64,000 nt of DNA from Gautieria morchelliformis (Eukaryota > Basidiomycota > Agaricomycetes > Gomphales > Gomphaceae), in contig WHVA01000049.1 in NCBI GenBank assembly GCA_015179125.1, positions 248,001 to 312,000 of the forward strand, in the 5' to 3' direction. Each line of letters begins with the position of its first letter. The stretch's first letter is position 1. This document shows, piece by piece, positions 1-9,239 of this stretch. The notes under the pieces were generated by a model, which worked only from the letters and a program-made list of their open reading frames with translations, was not told the origin of the DNA and did no database searches. The position numbers and the translations under genes were made by a program.

Positions 1-841
1 TAGGAGGAGGAGGTCGCTGAGGACGCTGCTGAGGTACAGGGAGTGGCTGAGGAGGCTGAGGAGGTGTAGGGAGTGGCAGAAGAGGCTGTGGAGGTGCAGG
101 GAGTGGCAGAAGAGGCTGTGGAGGTGCAGGGAGTGGCCGAGGAGGCTGTGGAGGGGCAGGGAGTAGCCGAGGCATTGGTCTTACTGCATTAGCCTGAGCC
201 TGCAATGCTGCGACTGCTGCAGAACCTACTACAGGAGGTCTAGGAGCTGGTTGTAAAGATGCCTGCCTGTGTCTTCCCAAGGGCTGTGCTGGGATAGGCT
301 GTATACCAGCAGCATGAGCATGCAAATCTTCCACCGCTGTAGAGCCTACTACAGGCTGTCCAATTCCAGCCGCCTGAGCACGCAACTGAGCAATTGCTGC
401 AGAACCTACTACAGGAGCTGGCTGTCCAGCGTCAGGCCTATTTCTTCTGAGGGGCTGTAATCATGGGATAGCTGCTAACTGTGCATGAAGGGCTGCCACC
501 TGCTCTCCAGGACTGGGATCAGGTTGATATGATGGCCCCGCAAGCGTAGGAGGGCGCAATGATGGCCCTGCAGGCATAGGAGGACATGATGATGGCCCCG
601 CAGGCATTGGTGGACGTGATGGCCCGGCCACAGGTTGTTGAAAAGGATCGGCTGCACTGCTTCTAGAAGGAGGGTGAGGGATGGCAAAAGGCGGTGGTGG
701 AGGGGGTGGCTGGTTCTGAGCTCCAATATGCGCTCTCCGATTACTGGGTGGTGTCATTACCTCCTGCCCCTCCCTTGCACTTTGACGCACCTGCCGACGG
801 TTGCTCTCTGGGGTAGATGGATCCCTGAGAAATGCAGGCAT
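1..841 (-). pseudogene. Helitron Rep-helicase N-terminus (partial, interrupted)
   Basis: Codes for the proline-rich N-terminal part of a Helitron replication protein and closely parallels the first roughly 280 codons of the intact H5 gene (MPAFLRDPSTPE start, QPPPPPPPFAIPHPP, VVGSAA..LRAQAAGI repeats). The start at 841 is the same Met as in H5. A TGA at 461-463 replaces a proline codon (CCA in H5), after which the same frame stays open to the window edge. The copy is therefore disabled unless the stop is bypassed. The catalytic Rep and helicase domains would lie left of the window. A canonical GTAAGT on the minus strand at 881-876 lies 35 nt upstream of the ATG, as in H5, so the leader was probably spliced. 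The AG acceptor seen in H5 is not evident here. Confidence 0.8.
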
Positions 842-1001
842 AAGAGTAGAGAGAGAATAAAGATATCAATATCAGACTTACATCGCAAGCAGACTAAGGC
901 AAACTCAGGGAAAACAGGCTGTGTGGGTATCTCAGACGGATTGCAAAGCCACTGATCCTAATATAAATACTGCAAATAGCAGATACAGTTACAAAAACTT
1001 A

Positions 1002-1857
1002 CCAGAAAGGGGATAATACCCAGGTAGGGTATGCAGCAGTGACAGGACAAATGCACTTGAAAAGTGCCTACAAAATGCCAAAAAAGCGAAGTTATAGCAA
1101 ATAACAACATAATAAGCATCAAGAAAAGGCAGATACAATAGCATAACACTCACCAGAAACACCCAGGTAGCAAGTGCAGCAGTGACAGGAAGAATGTCAC
1201 TTGAAAAGTGCCTAAAAAAGGCCAAAAAAGCGAAATTATAGCAAATAAGAACATGATAAGCATCAAGAAAAGGCAGATACAATAGCATAACACTCACCAG
1301 AAACGTAGCAGGTGCAACAGTGACAGGACAAATATCACTTGAAAAGTGCCTAAAAAAAGCCAAAAAAAGCGAAATTATAGCAAATAAGAACATAATAAGC
1401 ATCAAGAAAAGGCAGGTACAATAGCATAACACTCACCAGAAACACCCAGGTAGCAGGTGCAACAGTTACAGGACAAATATTACTTGAAAAGTGCCTAAAA
1501 AAGGCCAAAAAAAGCGAAATTATAGCAAATAAGAACATGATAAGCATCAAGAAAAGGCAGATACAATAGCATAACACTCACCAGAAACGTAGCAGGTGCA
1601 ACAGTGACAGGACAAATATCACTTGAAAAGTGCCTAAAAAAAGCCAAAAAAAGCGAAATTATAGCAAATAAGAACATAATAAGCATCAAGAAAAGGCAGG
1701 TACAATAGCATAACACTCACCAGAAACACCCAGGTAGCAGGTGCAACAGTTACAGGACAAATATTACTTGAAAAGTGCCTAAAAAAGGCCAAAAAAGCGA
1801 AATTATAAATAACAAACATAAAAAAAGGCAGTTTCAGTAGCATCAAACTCAGCAGAA
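1002..1857 (-). repeat. Tandem array of intron/exon-like units in the H1 leader
   Basis: Six units begin with CCAGAAA at 1002, 1153, 1297, 1436, 1581 and 1720. The spacing is 151, then alternately 144, 139, 145 and 139 bp. Units 1297/1581 match each other and units 1436/1720 match each other, so there is a higher-order period of about 284 bp. On the minus strand each 139-bp unit reads as GTGAGT, 76 nt, a pyrimidine tract and TTTTTAG (87 nt, intron-like), followed by about 52 nt ending in CTG just before the next GTGAGT (exon-like). The last unit towards the gene has GTAAGT. The units also give open frames rich in Phe/Leu/Tyr, but those are by-products of the repeat. Confidence 0.8.
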
Positions 1858-2047
1858 AGAACCTAGATAGGAAGTTAATGGAAGGGATGCAGGTGGTGGG
1901 AGGGATGGGATGGGATGGGATGATGGTAGAAGGAGGGCAGAGGGGACCGGCTGCGCAGCGTCTGCCAGGTCACCCAGCGCTGTACTGGCAAGCCCCAGAG
2001 ACTGGTCGGTCTGGGCTCGGCCTTGGCCTAGGGCTCGCGGCTGCGCA

Positions 2048-2082
2048 GCTGACCTAATTGTTACATAATATTATTTGTCAGC
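2048..2082 (-). promoter_or_regulatory. 5' subterminal stem-loop of H1
   Basis: Arms GCTGAC (2048-2053) and GTCAGC (2077-2082) are perfectly complementary and enclose an AT-rich loop. On the minus strand the loop contains TAATATTAT, 46 nt from the element's 5' end. The same structure recurs in H2-H5. A role as a Rep-recognised replication structure is inference. Confidence 0.6.
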
Positions 2083-2130
2083 GGTGCCCACAACCCACTG
2101 AGCCTGTTTAACTTTTAGACTAGGTGGATA

Positions 2131-2147
2131 CCCGCGCGAAGCGCGGG
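2131..2147 (-). terminator. Helitron 3' hairpin of H2
   Basis: A 7-bp perfect stem CCCGCGC/GCGCGGG with a 3-nt loop ends 11 nt before the CTAG terminus. This is the standard Helitron 3' transposition terminator. Equivalent hairpins are at 5001-5017 (H3), 6447-6463 (H4) and 10310-10326 (H5). Confidence 0.85.
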
Positions 2148-2148
2148 G

Positions 2149-2300
2149 GTGCAAGTCAAACGCATTGGTAAGGTCAAACACATCAGCAAGGTCAAACGCA
2201 TTGGGTGAGGTCAAACGCATCAGCGAGGTCAAACACCTTGGGTAAATCAAACTTGGGATAAGTCAAACACATTCGGATAAGAAAATTTCATTCAGATAAG
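2149..2300 (-). repeat. Iteron-like direct repeats beside the H2 3' hairpin
   Basis: Seven or so copies of an 18-20-bp unit, roughly GGTCAAACRCATYRGYAA on the plus strand, follow the hairpin directly. Shorter runs occupy the same place in H3 (about 5019-5080), H4 (6465-6560) and H5 (10328-10400). Repeats beside a replication terminus resemble Rep-binding iterons of rolling-circle replicons; that role is inferred. Confidence 0.6.
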
Positions 2301-2355
2301 TAAAACACATCTTATTGATTGAAAGTAGCTCTAAGTAACACACCAAGGTAGGTAA

Positions 2356-2893
2356 TGTTATGACCATGCTGCTCGACCAACTCTGGTACCTCCACACCTC
2401 CTCTGACACTATTCCGCAACATCCACACTTTGACCTTTTGATCCCCTTGTTCTTTACTATTCACATACTTCCCCTTTTGACTCTATTCACCAGCCTTCCC
2501 TACTTAACCCTTAGCATAGCAATTCTGGAGCATCAGGAGTTCCATTTGTTCCACTATCAATTAGACCTACATGCCTATTGTTCTTAGTTCTACCCGGCAC
2601 CCCCTTGTAGTTCCTCTTGTTCCATATTAGTTACTTACTCCATTTATCCTAGTTACTTTTGCTTGCACCAGAATTACCTCTACCTTCTGACATGTTGTCT
2701 CAGCACTTTGTATAAAACCCAGTCATGTATGCCTCTGTTCTGCAATCAGATAATTGACTTTGATATGTGACTCCCTTTGCACTGTTTCCTGTTCTTAGCA
2801 CAGCGAGCACTTGCAAGGCCTCTGTCTCTCTGACCTCTGCCTTCCAACTCAATTTCTGATATCCAACTTACCTCAATTCTTGAACCCTTACCT
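2356..2893 (+). mobile_element. Old gypsy-type LTR captured inside H2 (3' truncated)
   Basis: Begins TGTTATGACC and runs parallel to the LTR of the gypsy element at 46531: TTGTATAAAACCC, a GTATG-C-CTGTTCTGCAATCAGATAAT segment and CTGTTCTTAGCACAGCGAG all recur. The normal ending (about 100 bp up to GTAACA) is missing; the LTR stops at the internal Helitron end at 2894. The same truncated LTR is present in H4. Confidence 0.65.
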
Positions 2894-2918
2894 CTAGGTG
2901 GATACCCATGCTTCGCAC
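2894..2918 (-). other. Second, degenerate Helitron 3' end inside H2
   Basis: CTAGGTGGATACCC followed by CCCATGC-TTC-GCACGGG repeats the element's 3' terminus, but the stem has a mismatch. Downstream sequence (2920-3060) duplicates 2150-2355. H4 has the same arrangement at 7940, with one more stem mismatch. Confidence 0.75.
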
Positions 2919-3075
2919 GGGGGTGTAGGTCAAACACCTCGGTAAGGTCGAATGCATCAGCAAGGTCAAATGCATTGGGTAAATCAAACTTGGGATAAGT
3001 AAAAAACATCTCATTGCAATTGAAAGTAGCTATAAGTAACACATCAAGATAGGTAATGTCTCTACACATGTCTGC

Positions 3076-3690
3076 ATGTGCCCAAGTATAGTGTGCATAG
3101 CATGTCCTCCAAGCATAGTGTGTCTCCACATGTAGTGTGTGCCCACATATAGCATGTCCCCAAGTACAGTGTGCATAGCGTGTCCCACATACATAGCATC
3201 TCCCTGGTTTGTAGCATGTCCCCAAATGTAGTGTGTCCTAAATTATAGCATGTGTGTCCCCCATGCATAGCGTGTCCACACGTGTAGCATGTCCCTACAT
3301 GTAGTGTCTGTATATCTCCCTCAAGTATAGTGTGCAAAGTGTGTCCCCAATGCATAATATGTCCCCCAAGTATAGTGTGCGTAGCATGTCCTTTGTTTGT
3401 AGTGTGTCCCCCAAGTACAGCATGTGTAGAATGTCCCTTGTTTGTAGTGTTTTCCCCTGTGGTGTGTCCCTTGTTTGTACCGTGTCCCCGAAGCATAGTG
3501 TGTTCCCACATATAGTGTGTACATCCCCATGCATAGTGTGTGTGTCCCATGCATAGCATGCTTGTCCCCATGCATAACATGCATGTCTCCATGCATAACA
3601 TACATGTCCCCATGCATAGTGTGTGTAGCATGCCCCTCAAGTATAGCATGCATAGCATGTCCCAATGGCATGTGTAGCATATCCCCAAGG
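3076..3690. repeat. Minisatellite of about 21 bp (H2 copy)
   Basis: Irregular tandem units built on CATGCATAGCATGTGTGTCCC. Because the unit is close to 21 bp, most frames on both strands stay open and give spurious Cys/His/Met-rich ORFs. The H4 copy (8076-9135) is longer and more regular. Confidence 0.8.
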
Positions 3691-3719
3691 GCCTCAAAGT
3701 GAAGCAAGCAGAGGCTGTT

Positions 3720-4260
3720 ACTTATCATTAACTTTTAGCAAACTCAGGGACATGTATCAATATCTATTTGTGACATATACAAACATAAATAAAATAGTAA
3801 AGGAAGCCATATTTAAGCAGCTGCTGTCATTAATTTTAGCAAAGTCAGGATTATCTATTTTTTGAAAAATGTCAAAACAAATGTCCAGTAGTACATTTAA
3901 GCTGAAGTTGTTATTAATTTTAGCAGAGTCAAGATTATCTGTTTTTCGAAAAATGTCAAAAAAATGCACTGTACATTTAAGCTGGAGCTGTTATCAATTT
4001 TCACAAAGTCAGGATAATTTATTGACATCTATCTGCGAAAGAATGTCAAAAAAGTACCGTACATTGAAGCAGAAGCTGTTATTAATGCCCAGCCAAAGCC
4101 AGAGAAACCCAGAGACTGACAGAGAAACCCAGAGCCCAGCCAAAGCCATAGTAAGCCAGCCACCAGTATAGGTAAGCAGCTTTACAGTAAATAAAACAAT
4201 AAAACAAACCACATTTAAAAGCAGAACCTATTGTCATTAATTTTAGAGAAACTTATTGAT
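3720..4260 (-). repeat. Leader repeats of H2 with intron-3'-end-like core
   Basis: Four or five diverged units of about 90 bp. On the minus strand each carries a core like CCTGACTTTGCTAAAATTAATAACARC..CAG followed by CTTAAATGTAC. CYTGAC placed about 30 nt before CAG resembles a branch site plus acceptor. The same core occurs in H3 (5640-6050), H4 (9270-9530) and H5 (15560-15720). Confidence 0.6.
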
Positions 4261-4620
4261 GTCTATTTTCGAAAAAAACATCAAAAATATAGATATTAAA
4301 ATACAATTTTTTCACCACAGTCTGGGGATGTTATTTAAATCTATTTTCGAAAAAATTCACCAAAATATAAAGCACATATGTGACAATACAATATGATGAA
4401 AAAAAAAAGGAACCAATGAAATTACAAACACAAATAAAATAAAATACATGCCAATGCATTAAAAAACAAATATTACCTACCAATAGAAAGCCAGCCAAGC
4501 CAATAGATAGCCAGCTAACCCAAGCAAAAGATAGCCAGCCTGCCAAAGCAATAGACAGCCAGCCAGCTAAAGGAGCAGACAGCAGACAGAGCAGAGCAGA
4601 CAGCGGACAGAGCAGACAGC
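4261..4620. other. No gene seen in H2 between repeats
   Basis: AT-rich sequence with AGCCAGCC-type short repeats near 4490-4570. It is colinear with H4 9640-10020. No supported coding region. Confidence 0.5.
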
Positions 4621-4740
4621 AGAGCAGACAACAGAGCAGACAACAGAGCAGACAACAGAGCAGACAACAGAGCAGACAACAGAGCAGACAACAGAGCAGA
4701 CAACAGAGCAGACAACAGAGCAGACAACAGAGAAGACAAC
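4621..4740. repeat. 12-bp tandem repeat, 10 copies
   Basis: Ten consecutive copies of AGAGCAGACAAC fill 4621-4740; the last has one change. The equivalent place in H4 (about 10020-10075) has only a short unexpanded stretch, so the expansion is private to H2. Confidence 0.95.
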
Positions 4741-4811
4741 AGACAGAGCAGACAGCAGAGAGAGGAATTGCCGGTGGGCAGATTCCTGGCGTTCCATCCT
4801 TACCGTTCTGC

Positions 4812-4865
4812 CTTTATACCGCGCGCGCGTCGTGCACGGACCACGCGCGAACGGGTCACGTGACC
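4812..4865 (-). promoter_or_regulatory. Promoter-like block of H2 (TATA box and CACGTG palindrome)
   Basis: Minus strand: perfect 12-bp palindrome GGTCACGTGACC (4854-4865), then TATAAAG (4812-4818) 35 nt downstream. The pair is kept in H3 (6277-6288, 6224-6230) and H4 (10170-10181, 10126-10132). The palindrome alone is kept in H5 (16315-16326). CACGTG is the bHLH E-box core. Use as a promoter is inferred. Confidence 0.6.
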
Positions 4866-4911
4866 GCGGATGCTGCTGCGCAGCATCCATTGCTCACGGC
4901 TGCGCCACTCG

Positions 4912-4950
4912 CCGCTGACCTAATTTTTACGTAATATTATTTGTCAGCGG
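4912..4950 (-). promoter_or_regulatory. 5' subterminal stem-loop of H2 with TAATATTAC loop
   Basis: Perfect 8-bp arms CCGCTGAC (4912-4919) and GTCAGCGG (4943-4950) enclose a 23-nt AT-rich loop. The minus strand of the loop carries TAATATTAC (4939-4931), 50 nt from the 5' end. This nonanucleotide is identical to the loop sequence at geminivirus replication origins. Shared ancestry or function is not shown. Confidence 0.65.
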
Positions 4951-5106
4951 TGCGCCCACAACCCACCGAGCCGCTTTCATATAGTGTAACTAGGTGGGTA
5001 CCCGCGCTTCGCGCGGGGGTGTAGGTCAAGCACCTTGGTAAGGTCAAATGCATCAGCAAGGTCAAGTGCATTGGGGTAAATAGGATCATGCAAAATATAT
5101 CCCTGA

Positions 5107-5420
5107 TCATATAGTATCATGAATCATGTATGCACCCATGGAACAGCCGAACATGCAGAGCTCTCTCTCGACCTCTGGGATGGGCCTCCCAGCGACTCTA
5201 GACATGAAAGTGGTAATAGTCTTGACTGAATCATCAGAGATTATAAGATTGCGCCTATTGTCATAATCCAAAGGTTTCAAAGCTTGTGCATTGTGAAATA
5301 GATCCAATAGTGATCTTGGGGATCCAGAATTTTGACAATGTGGTTATATCGATATGCCAGCTGATCCTCCGGTGACACTCTCACAGAACCAGAAACAATA
5401 CCAAAATCAGAAATGAGGGA
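5107..5420 (-). pseudogene. Unrecognised coding fragment inside H3, possibly captured
   Basis: Read on the minus strand, 5420-5290 gives SVRVSPEDQLAYRYNHIVK in one frame. After an apparent one-base shift near 5300-5320, another frame gives LLDLFHNAQALKPLDYDNR and continues through PIPEVERELCMFGCS to a stop at 5107. The amino-acid composition is protein-like, and nothing matching it occurs in the other Helitrons. Helitrons often capture host gene pieces, so a captured exon with a frameshift is the simplest reading. The family is not recognised. It could also be a chance open frame. Confidence 0.4.
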
Positions 5421-5449
5421 AGACCCAAAGTGCAGTTGGATAGCATGTC

Positions 5450-5610
5450 CTCACACGTAGCGTGTCCCCCCACGTAACGTGTCCTCACAGGTAGCATGTC
5501 CCCACACGTAATGTGTCCCCACTGGTAGCGTGTCCTCGGACGTAACGTGTCCCCACACATAACATGTCCCACACGTAACGTGTCCTCACAGGTAGCGTGT
5601 CCTCACACAT
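5450..5610. repeat. Short tandem block in H3
   Basis: Repeated GTGTCC(T/C)CACACGTAAC and CACAGGTAGC motifs with a period of about 16-17 bp. It sits where H2 and H4 have their 21-bp minisatellite and shares the GTGTCC core. Confidence 0.6.
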
Positions 5611-6223
5611 ATCAGGGACATGTATCAGTATCTATTTTGTGACATATATAAAATAGGAAAAGAAATCACATTTAAGCAGCTGTTGTCATTAATTTTAGCA
5701 AAGTCAGGATAATTCATTGATATCTATATTTATTTTTTGAAAAAAGATACAAAAAAAACACACTACATTAAAACAGAAGTTGTTATTAACTTTAGCAAAG
5801 TCAGAATAAGTTATTGATATCTATTTGCGAAAAAATATCAAAAAAATGTCCAGGATATTTAAGTTGGCTGTTATTAAGGTTAGGAAGTTAGATTTATTGA
5901 TTTCTATTTGCGAAAAAATATCAAACAAATGTACAGGATATTTAAGTTGGCTATTATTAAGGTTAGCAAGTTAGGTGTATTGATAGCAATTTGCGAAAAA
6001 ATATCAAAAATATACAGGACATTGAAGCAGAAGCTAGTGTCAATTTTCAGCCAAGAAGCCCAGAGACACCCAGAGACACACTAAAAGACACCCAGAGACA
6101 CACAGAAAGACACCCAGAGACACACAGAAAGACACCAAGACCCCAGCCAGAGCAGTAGTAAGCCCACCACAGCCAGAACGCAGGAGGACACCAGTGGGGA
6201 GTGTGGTTCTGCAGCATCGCTCT

Positions 6224-6288
6224 CTTTATACCAAGCGAAGGGTCGTGCACGGACCACTCACGTATGGTCGCGAACCGGTCACGTGACC
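6224..6288 (-). promoter_or_regulatory. Promoter-like block of H3
   Basis: TATAAAG (minus strand, 6230-6224) and the perfect palindrome GGTCACGTGACC at 6277-6288, spaced similarly to H2. Confidence 0.55.
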
Positions 6289-6361
6289 TGGGACGCTGCT
6301 GCGCAGCGTCAATGGTCTGGCCTGGGCCAGGCCTAGGGCTCGCGGCCGCGCCGCTCGCTCT

Positions 6362-6396
6362 GCTGGCCTAATTTTTACGTAACATTATTTGTCAGC
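6362..6396 (-). promoter_or_regulatory. 5' subterminal stem-loop of H3
   Basis: GCTGGC (6362-6367) pairs with GTCAGC (6391-6396), with one mismatch. The loop carries TAATGTTAC on the minus strand (6387-6379), 48 nt from the 5' end. Confidence 0.5.
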
Positions 6397-6634
6397 GGTG
6401 CGCCCACAACCCACTGAGCGCGTTTCACTCTTAGACTAGGTGGATACCCGCGCTTCGCGCGGGGGTGCAAGTCAAACACCTCGGTAAGGTCAAATGCATC
6501 AGCAAGGTCAAACGCCTTGGGTAAATCAAACTTGGGATAAGTCAAACACATTCGGATAAGAAAATTTCATTCAGATAAGTAAAACACATCTTATTGATTG
6601 AAAGTAGCTCTAAGTAACACATCAAGGTAGGTAA

Positions 6635-7939
6635 TGTTATGACCATGCTGCTTGACCAACTCTGGTACCTCCATGCCTCCTCTGGCTCTATTCCGCAACG
6701 TCCACACTTTGACCTTTTGATCCCCTTGTTCTTTACTATTCACATACTTCCCCTTTTGACTCTATTCACCGGCCTTCCCTACTTGACCCTTAGCATAGCA
6801 AGTCCGGAGCATCAGGAGATCCATTTGTTCCACTATCAATGTTACGACTGTTCCGCTCAACCATCTCCACCATATCCGCATATCCTCCGCACCACCTCTG
6901 CACCGCCTCCGCACCACCTCCGACTCTATTCCACAACATCCGCACCATCTGCAACCCTCTACCTCGACCCTTGTGATTTCAGTACCCCTGGCCACCTCCA
7001 GATACCGGCCCCCGTACTCGACCCTGAACACAGCAAGATACCATTTCCGCAATTCCGTTTCTTCCGAGGCCTATTGTACATACTCGCCTTGTTCTTTTCC
7101 ATTGTACTTACCCTACCCTGCACCCCCCTTGTAATCCCATTGTTCCGCATTAGTTACTTGCCCCGTATGTCTATCCGATTCCTGCACTCTCCAGAATTTG
7201 CTTAGTACCATACCATTACCTGTTGCTTCAGCTCTTTGTATAAAACCCCCTCATGTATGTCTCCGTTCCTGCAATCAGATAATCAACTTCGATATGTGAT
7301 TCCCTTCACACTGTCTCCTGTTCTTAGCACAGCGAGTTTTGCTAGTCTTGTCTCCTTCCGCTCTCGACCCTCTGTCCTCCGCCTCTTCTGCCTCTTCTGA
7401 CCTTTGTTCTCCGACCCTCGAACCTCGACTCTCAGTACTCTGTTCCCGACTTCTGCCTTCTCCGATATCCGCAAGTCAATCCCGAAATACTTAGGACGGT
7501 AGTTCATCAGGGGCACAACACATGAGTTGAAGCCGTTGTCCTTTCCAGTTCTGACCTCTGGGAATTCCAATACGTAACAATCAATTAGACCCACATTCCC
7601 CTTGTTCTTTTGCCTATTGATTGTTCTTAGTTCTACCCGGCACCCCCTTGTAGTTCCTCTTGTTCCGTATTAGTTACTTACTCCATTTATCCTAGTTACT
7701 TTTGCTTGCACTGGAGTTGCTTACTCTACCTTCTGACATGTTGTCTCAGCTCTTTGTATAAAACCCAGTCATGTGTGCCTCTATTCTGCAATCAGATAAT
7801 TGACTTTGATATGTGACTCCCTTTGCACTGTTTCCTATTCTTACCACAGCAAGTACTTGCAAGGCCTCTGTCTCTCTGACCTCTGCCTTCCAACTCGATT
7901 TCTGATATCCAACTTAACTCAATTCTTGACCCCTTACCT
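6635..7939 (+). mobile_element. Old captured LTR in H4, split by a younger solo LTR
   Basis: Starts TGTTATGACC at 6635 and runs to 6839, then resumes at 7580-7939 after the inserted solo LTR. It is colinear with 2356-2893 in H2 and has the same 3' truncation. Confidence 0.65.
6840..7579 (+). mobile_element. Solo LTR of the gypsy family, with target duplication
   Basis: TGTTACGACTG at 6840 to TACGTAACA at 7579 (740 bp), TG...CA ends, flanked by the 5-bp duplication ATCAA (6835-6839 and 7580-7584). The matching site in H2 (around 2566-2576, CTATCAATTAG) is empty and shows the pre-insertion sequence. The internal sequence matches the LTRs at 46531 and 53838. Confidence 0.92.
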
Positions 7940-7964
7940 CTAGGTGGATACCCATGCTTCACAC
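7940..7964 (-). other. Second, degenerate Helitron 3' end inside H4
   Basis: CTAG at 7940-7943 followed by CCCATGC-TTC-ACACGGG, a hairpin with two stem mismatches. It is equivalent to 2894 in H2. Confidence 0.72.
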
Positions 7965-8075
7965 GGGGGTGTAGGTCAAACACATTGGGTAAATCAAACT
8001 TGGGATAAGTAAAACACATCTCATTGCAATTGAAAGTAGCTATAAGTAACACATCAAGATAGGTAATGTCTCTAC

Positions 8076-9135
8076 ACATGTCTGCATGTGCCCAAGTATA
8101 GCGTGCATAGCATGTCCTCCATGCATAGCCTCGAATATAGCATGCTTATTGTGTCCCTGGTTTGTAACATGACCCCACACATAACATGTCCCCAAGTATA
8201 GTGTGTGTAGCATGTCCTCCATGCATAGTGTGTCTCCACATGTAGCATGTCCCCAAGTACAGTGTGCATGGCGTGTCTCACATGCATAGCATGTCCCTGG
8301 TTTGTAGCATGTCCCCAAACATAGCGTGTCCCTAAATTATAGCATGTGTGTCCACCATGCATAGCGTGTCCACATGTGTAGCATGTCCCTACATGTAGTG
8401 TGTGTAGCATCTCCCTCAAGTATAGTGTGCAAAGTGTGTCCCCAATGCATAACATGTCCCCCAAGTATAGTGTGCATAGCATGTCCTTTGTTTGTAGCGT
8501 GTCCCCCAAGTATAGCATGTGTAGAATGTCCCTTGTTTGTAGTGTTTTCCCCTGTAGTGTGTCCCTTGTTTGTACCGTGTCCCCCAAGCATAGTGTGTCC
8601 CCACATATAGTGTGCACATCCCCATGCATAGCGTGCGCCCATGCATAGCATGTGTGTCCCCATGCATAGCATGTGTGTCCCCATGCATAGCATGCTTGTC
8701 CCCATGCATAACATGTGTGTCTCCACGCATAACATAGGTGTCCCCAAGTATAGCGTGTGTGTCCCCATGCATAGCATGCCTGTCTCCACGCATAACATGC
8801 GTGTCCCCAAGCATAGCATGCGTGTCCCCACGCATAACATGCATGTCTCCATGCATAGCGTGCGTGTCCCCAAGCATAGCGTGCGTGTCCCCAAGCATAG
8901 CGTGCATGTCCCCAAGCATAGCGTGCGTGTCCCCACGCATAACATTCGTGTCTCCATGCATACCATGAGTGTCTCCACACATAGCATGTGTGTCCCCAAG
9001 CATAGCGTGCGTGTCGCCACGCATAACATGCATGTCTCCATGCATAACATGCGTGTCCCCATGCATAGTGTGTGTAGCATGCCCCTCAAGTATAGCATGC
9101 ATAGCATGTCCCAATGGCATGTGTAGCATATCCCC
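8076..9135. repeat. Expanded 21-bp minisatellite in H4
   Basis: The central part (8640-9060) is regular with a 21-bp unit GCGTGCGTGTCCCCAAGCATA. Flanking parts are more diverged. The 7-codon period keeps long frames open on both strands (for example MHGDTHA/MLGDTHA repeats), which are not taken as genes. Confidence 0.9.
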
Positions 9136-9239
9136 AAGGGCCTCAAAGTGAAGCAAGCAGAGGCTGTTACTACTTATTAACTTTTAGCAAGCTCAGGGAC
9201 ATGTATCAATATCTATTTTGTGACATATACAGACATAAA

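Larger units (their letters stand above)
1..2119 (-). mobile_element. Helitron H1 (5' part; 3' part lies left of the window)
   Basis: On the minus strand the element begins at 2119 with TC (TCTAAAAGTT), directly against the CTAG 3' end of H2 at 2120. Going inward it holds a stem-loop (2048-2082), a GC-rich segment with GCTGCGCAGC palindromes, a leader made of tandem units (1002-1857), and the start of a Rep-helicase reading frame (841 to the window edge). The protein start MPAFLRDPS matches that of H5, which identifies the family. The 3' end is outside the window, so completeness cannot be judged. Confidence 0.85.
2120..4989 (-). mobile_element. Helitron H2, non-autonomous
   Basis: The 3' end is CTAG at 2120-2123 (minus strand), preceded by a perfect hairpin CCCGCGC-GAA-GCGCGGG (2131-2147). 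The 5' end lies at about 4989 (minus strand TTACACTATATG), against the CTAG of H3. The element is 2.87 kb, has no Rep-helicase frame, and contains a captured LTR, a second internal 3' end (2894), a 21-bp-type minisatellite, leader repeats, a promoter-like block and the 5' stem-loop. It is colinear with H4. The 5' terminal bases are TT rather than the usual TC, so that boundary could be off by 1-2 nt. Confidence 0.8.
4990..6435 (-). mobile_element. Helitron H3, short non-autonomous
   Basis: 3' CTAG at 4990-4993 with perfect hairpin at 5001-5017. The 5' end TCTAAGAGTG begins at 6435 and abuts the CTAG of H4. At 1446 bp it holds a possible captured coding fragment (5107-5420), a short ACGTAACGTGTCC-type tandem block (5450-5610), leader repeats (5640-6050), a GACACCCAGA-rich stretch (6058-6140), the promoter block and the stem-loop. 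Confidence 0.85.

Noticed and set aside
958..1846. Minus-strand hydrophobic ORFs in the H1 tandem array (possible membrane proteins)
   Set aside because: The frames are intron-like pyrimidine-rich sequence read as Phe/Leu. The unit is better explained by splice signals.
1002..1857. CRISPR array
   Set aside because: Units of about 140 bp are repeats throughout with no unique spacers, in a eukaryotic context.
3062..3728. Similar ORFs in the H2 minisatellite
   Set aside because: Same repeat artefact as in H4.
4515..4890. Leu/Ser/Ala and Val/Cys/Ser repeat ORFs over the 12-bp array
   Set aside because: Pure product of ten AGAGCAGACAAC copies; no non-repeat coding sequence.
4931..4939. Integrated geminivirus-like virus indicated by TAATATTAC
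   Set aside because: No viral capsid or Rep gene nearby. The motif sits in a conserved place inside Helitrons, so it is treated as a Helitron feature.
8072..9156. Long Cys/His/Met-rich ORFs across the 21-bp minisatellite (both strands, up to 302 aa)
   Set aside because: The repeat unit is a multiple of three, so many frames stay open by default. No start context, no conservation beyond the repeat.
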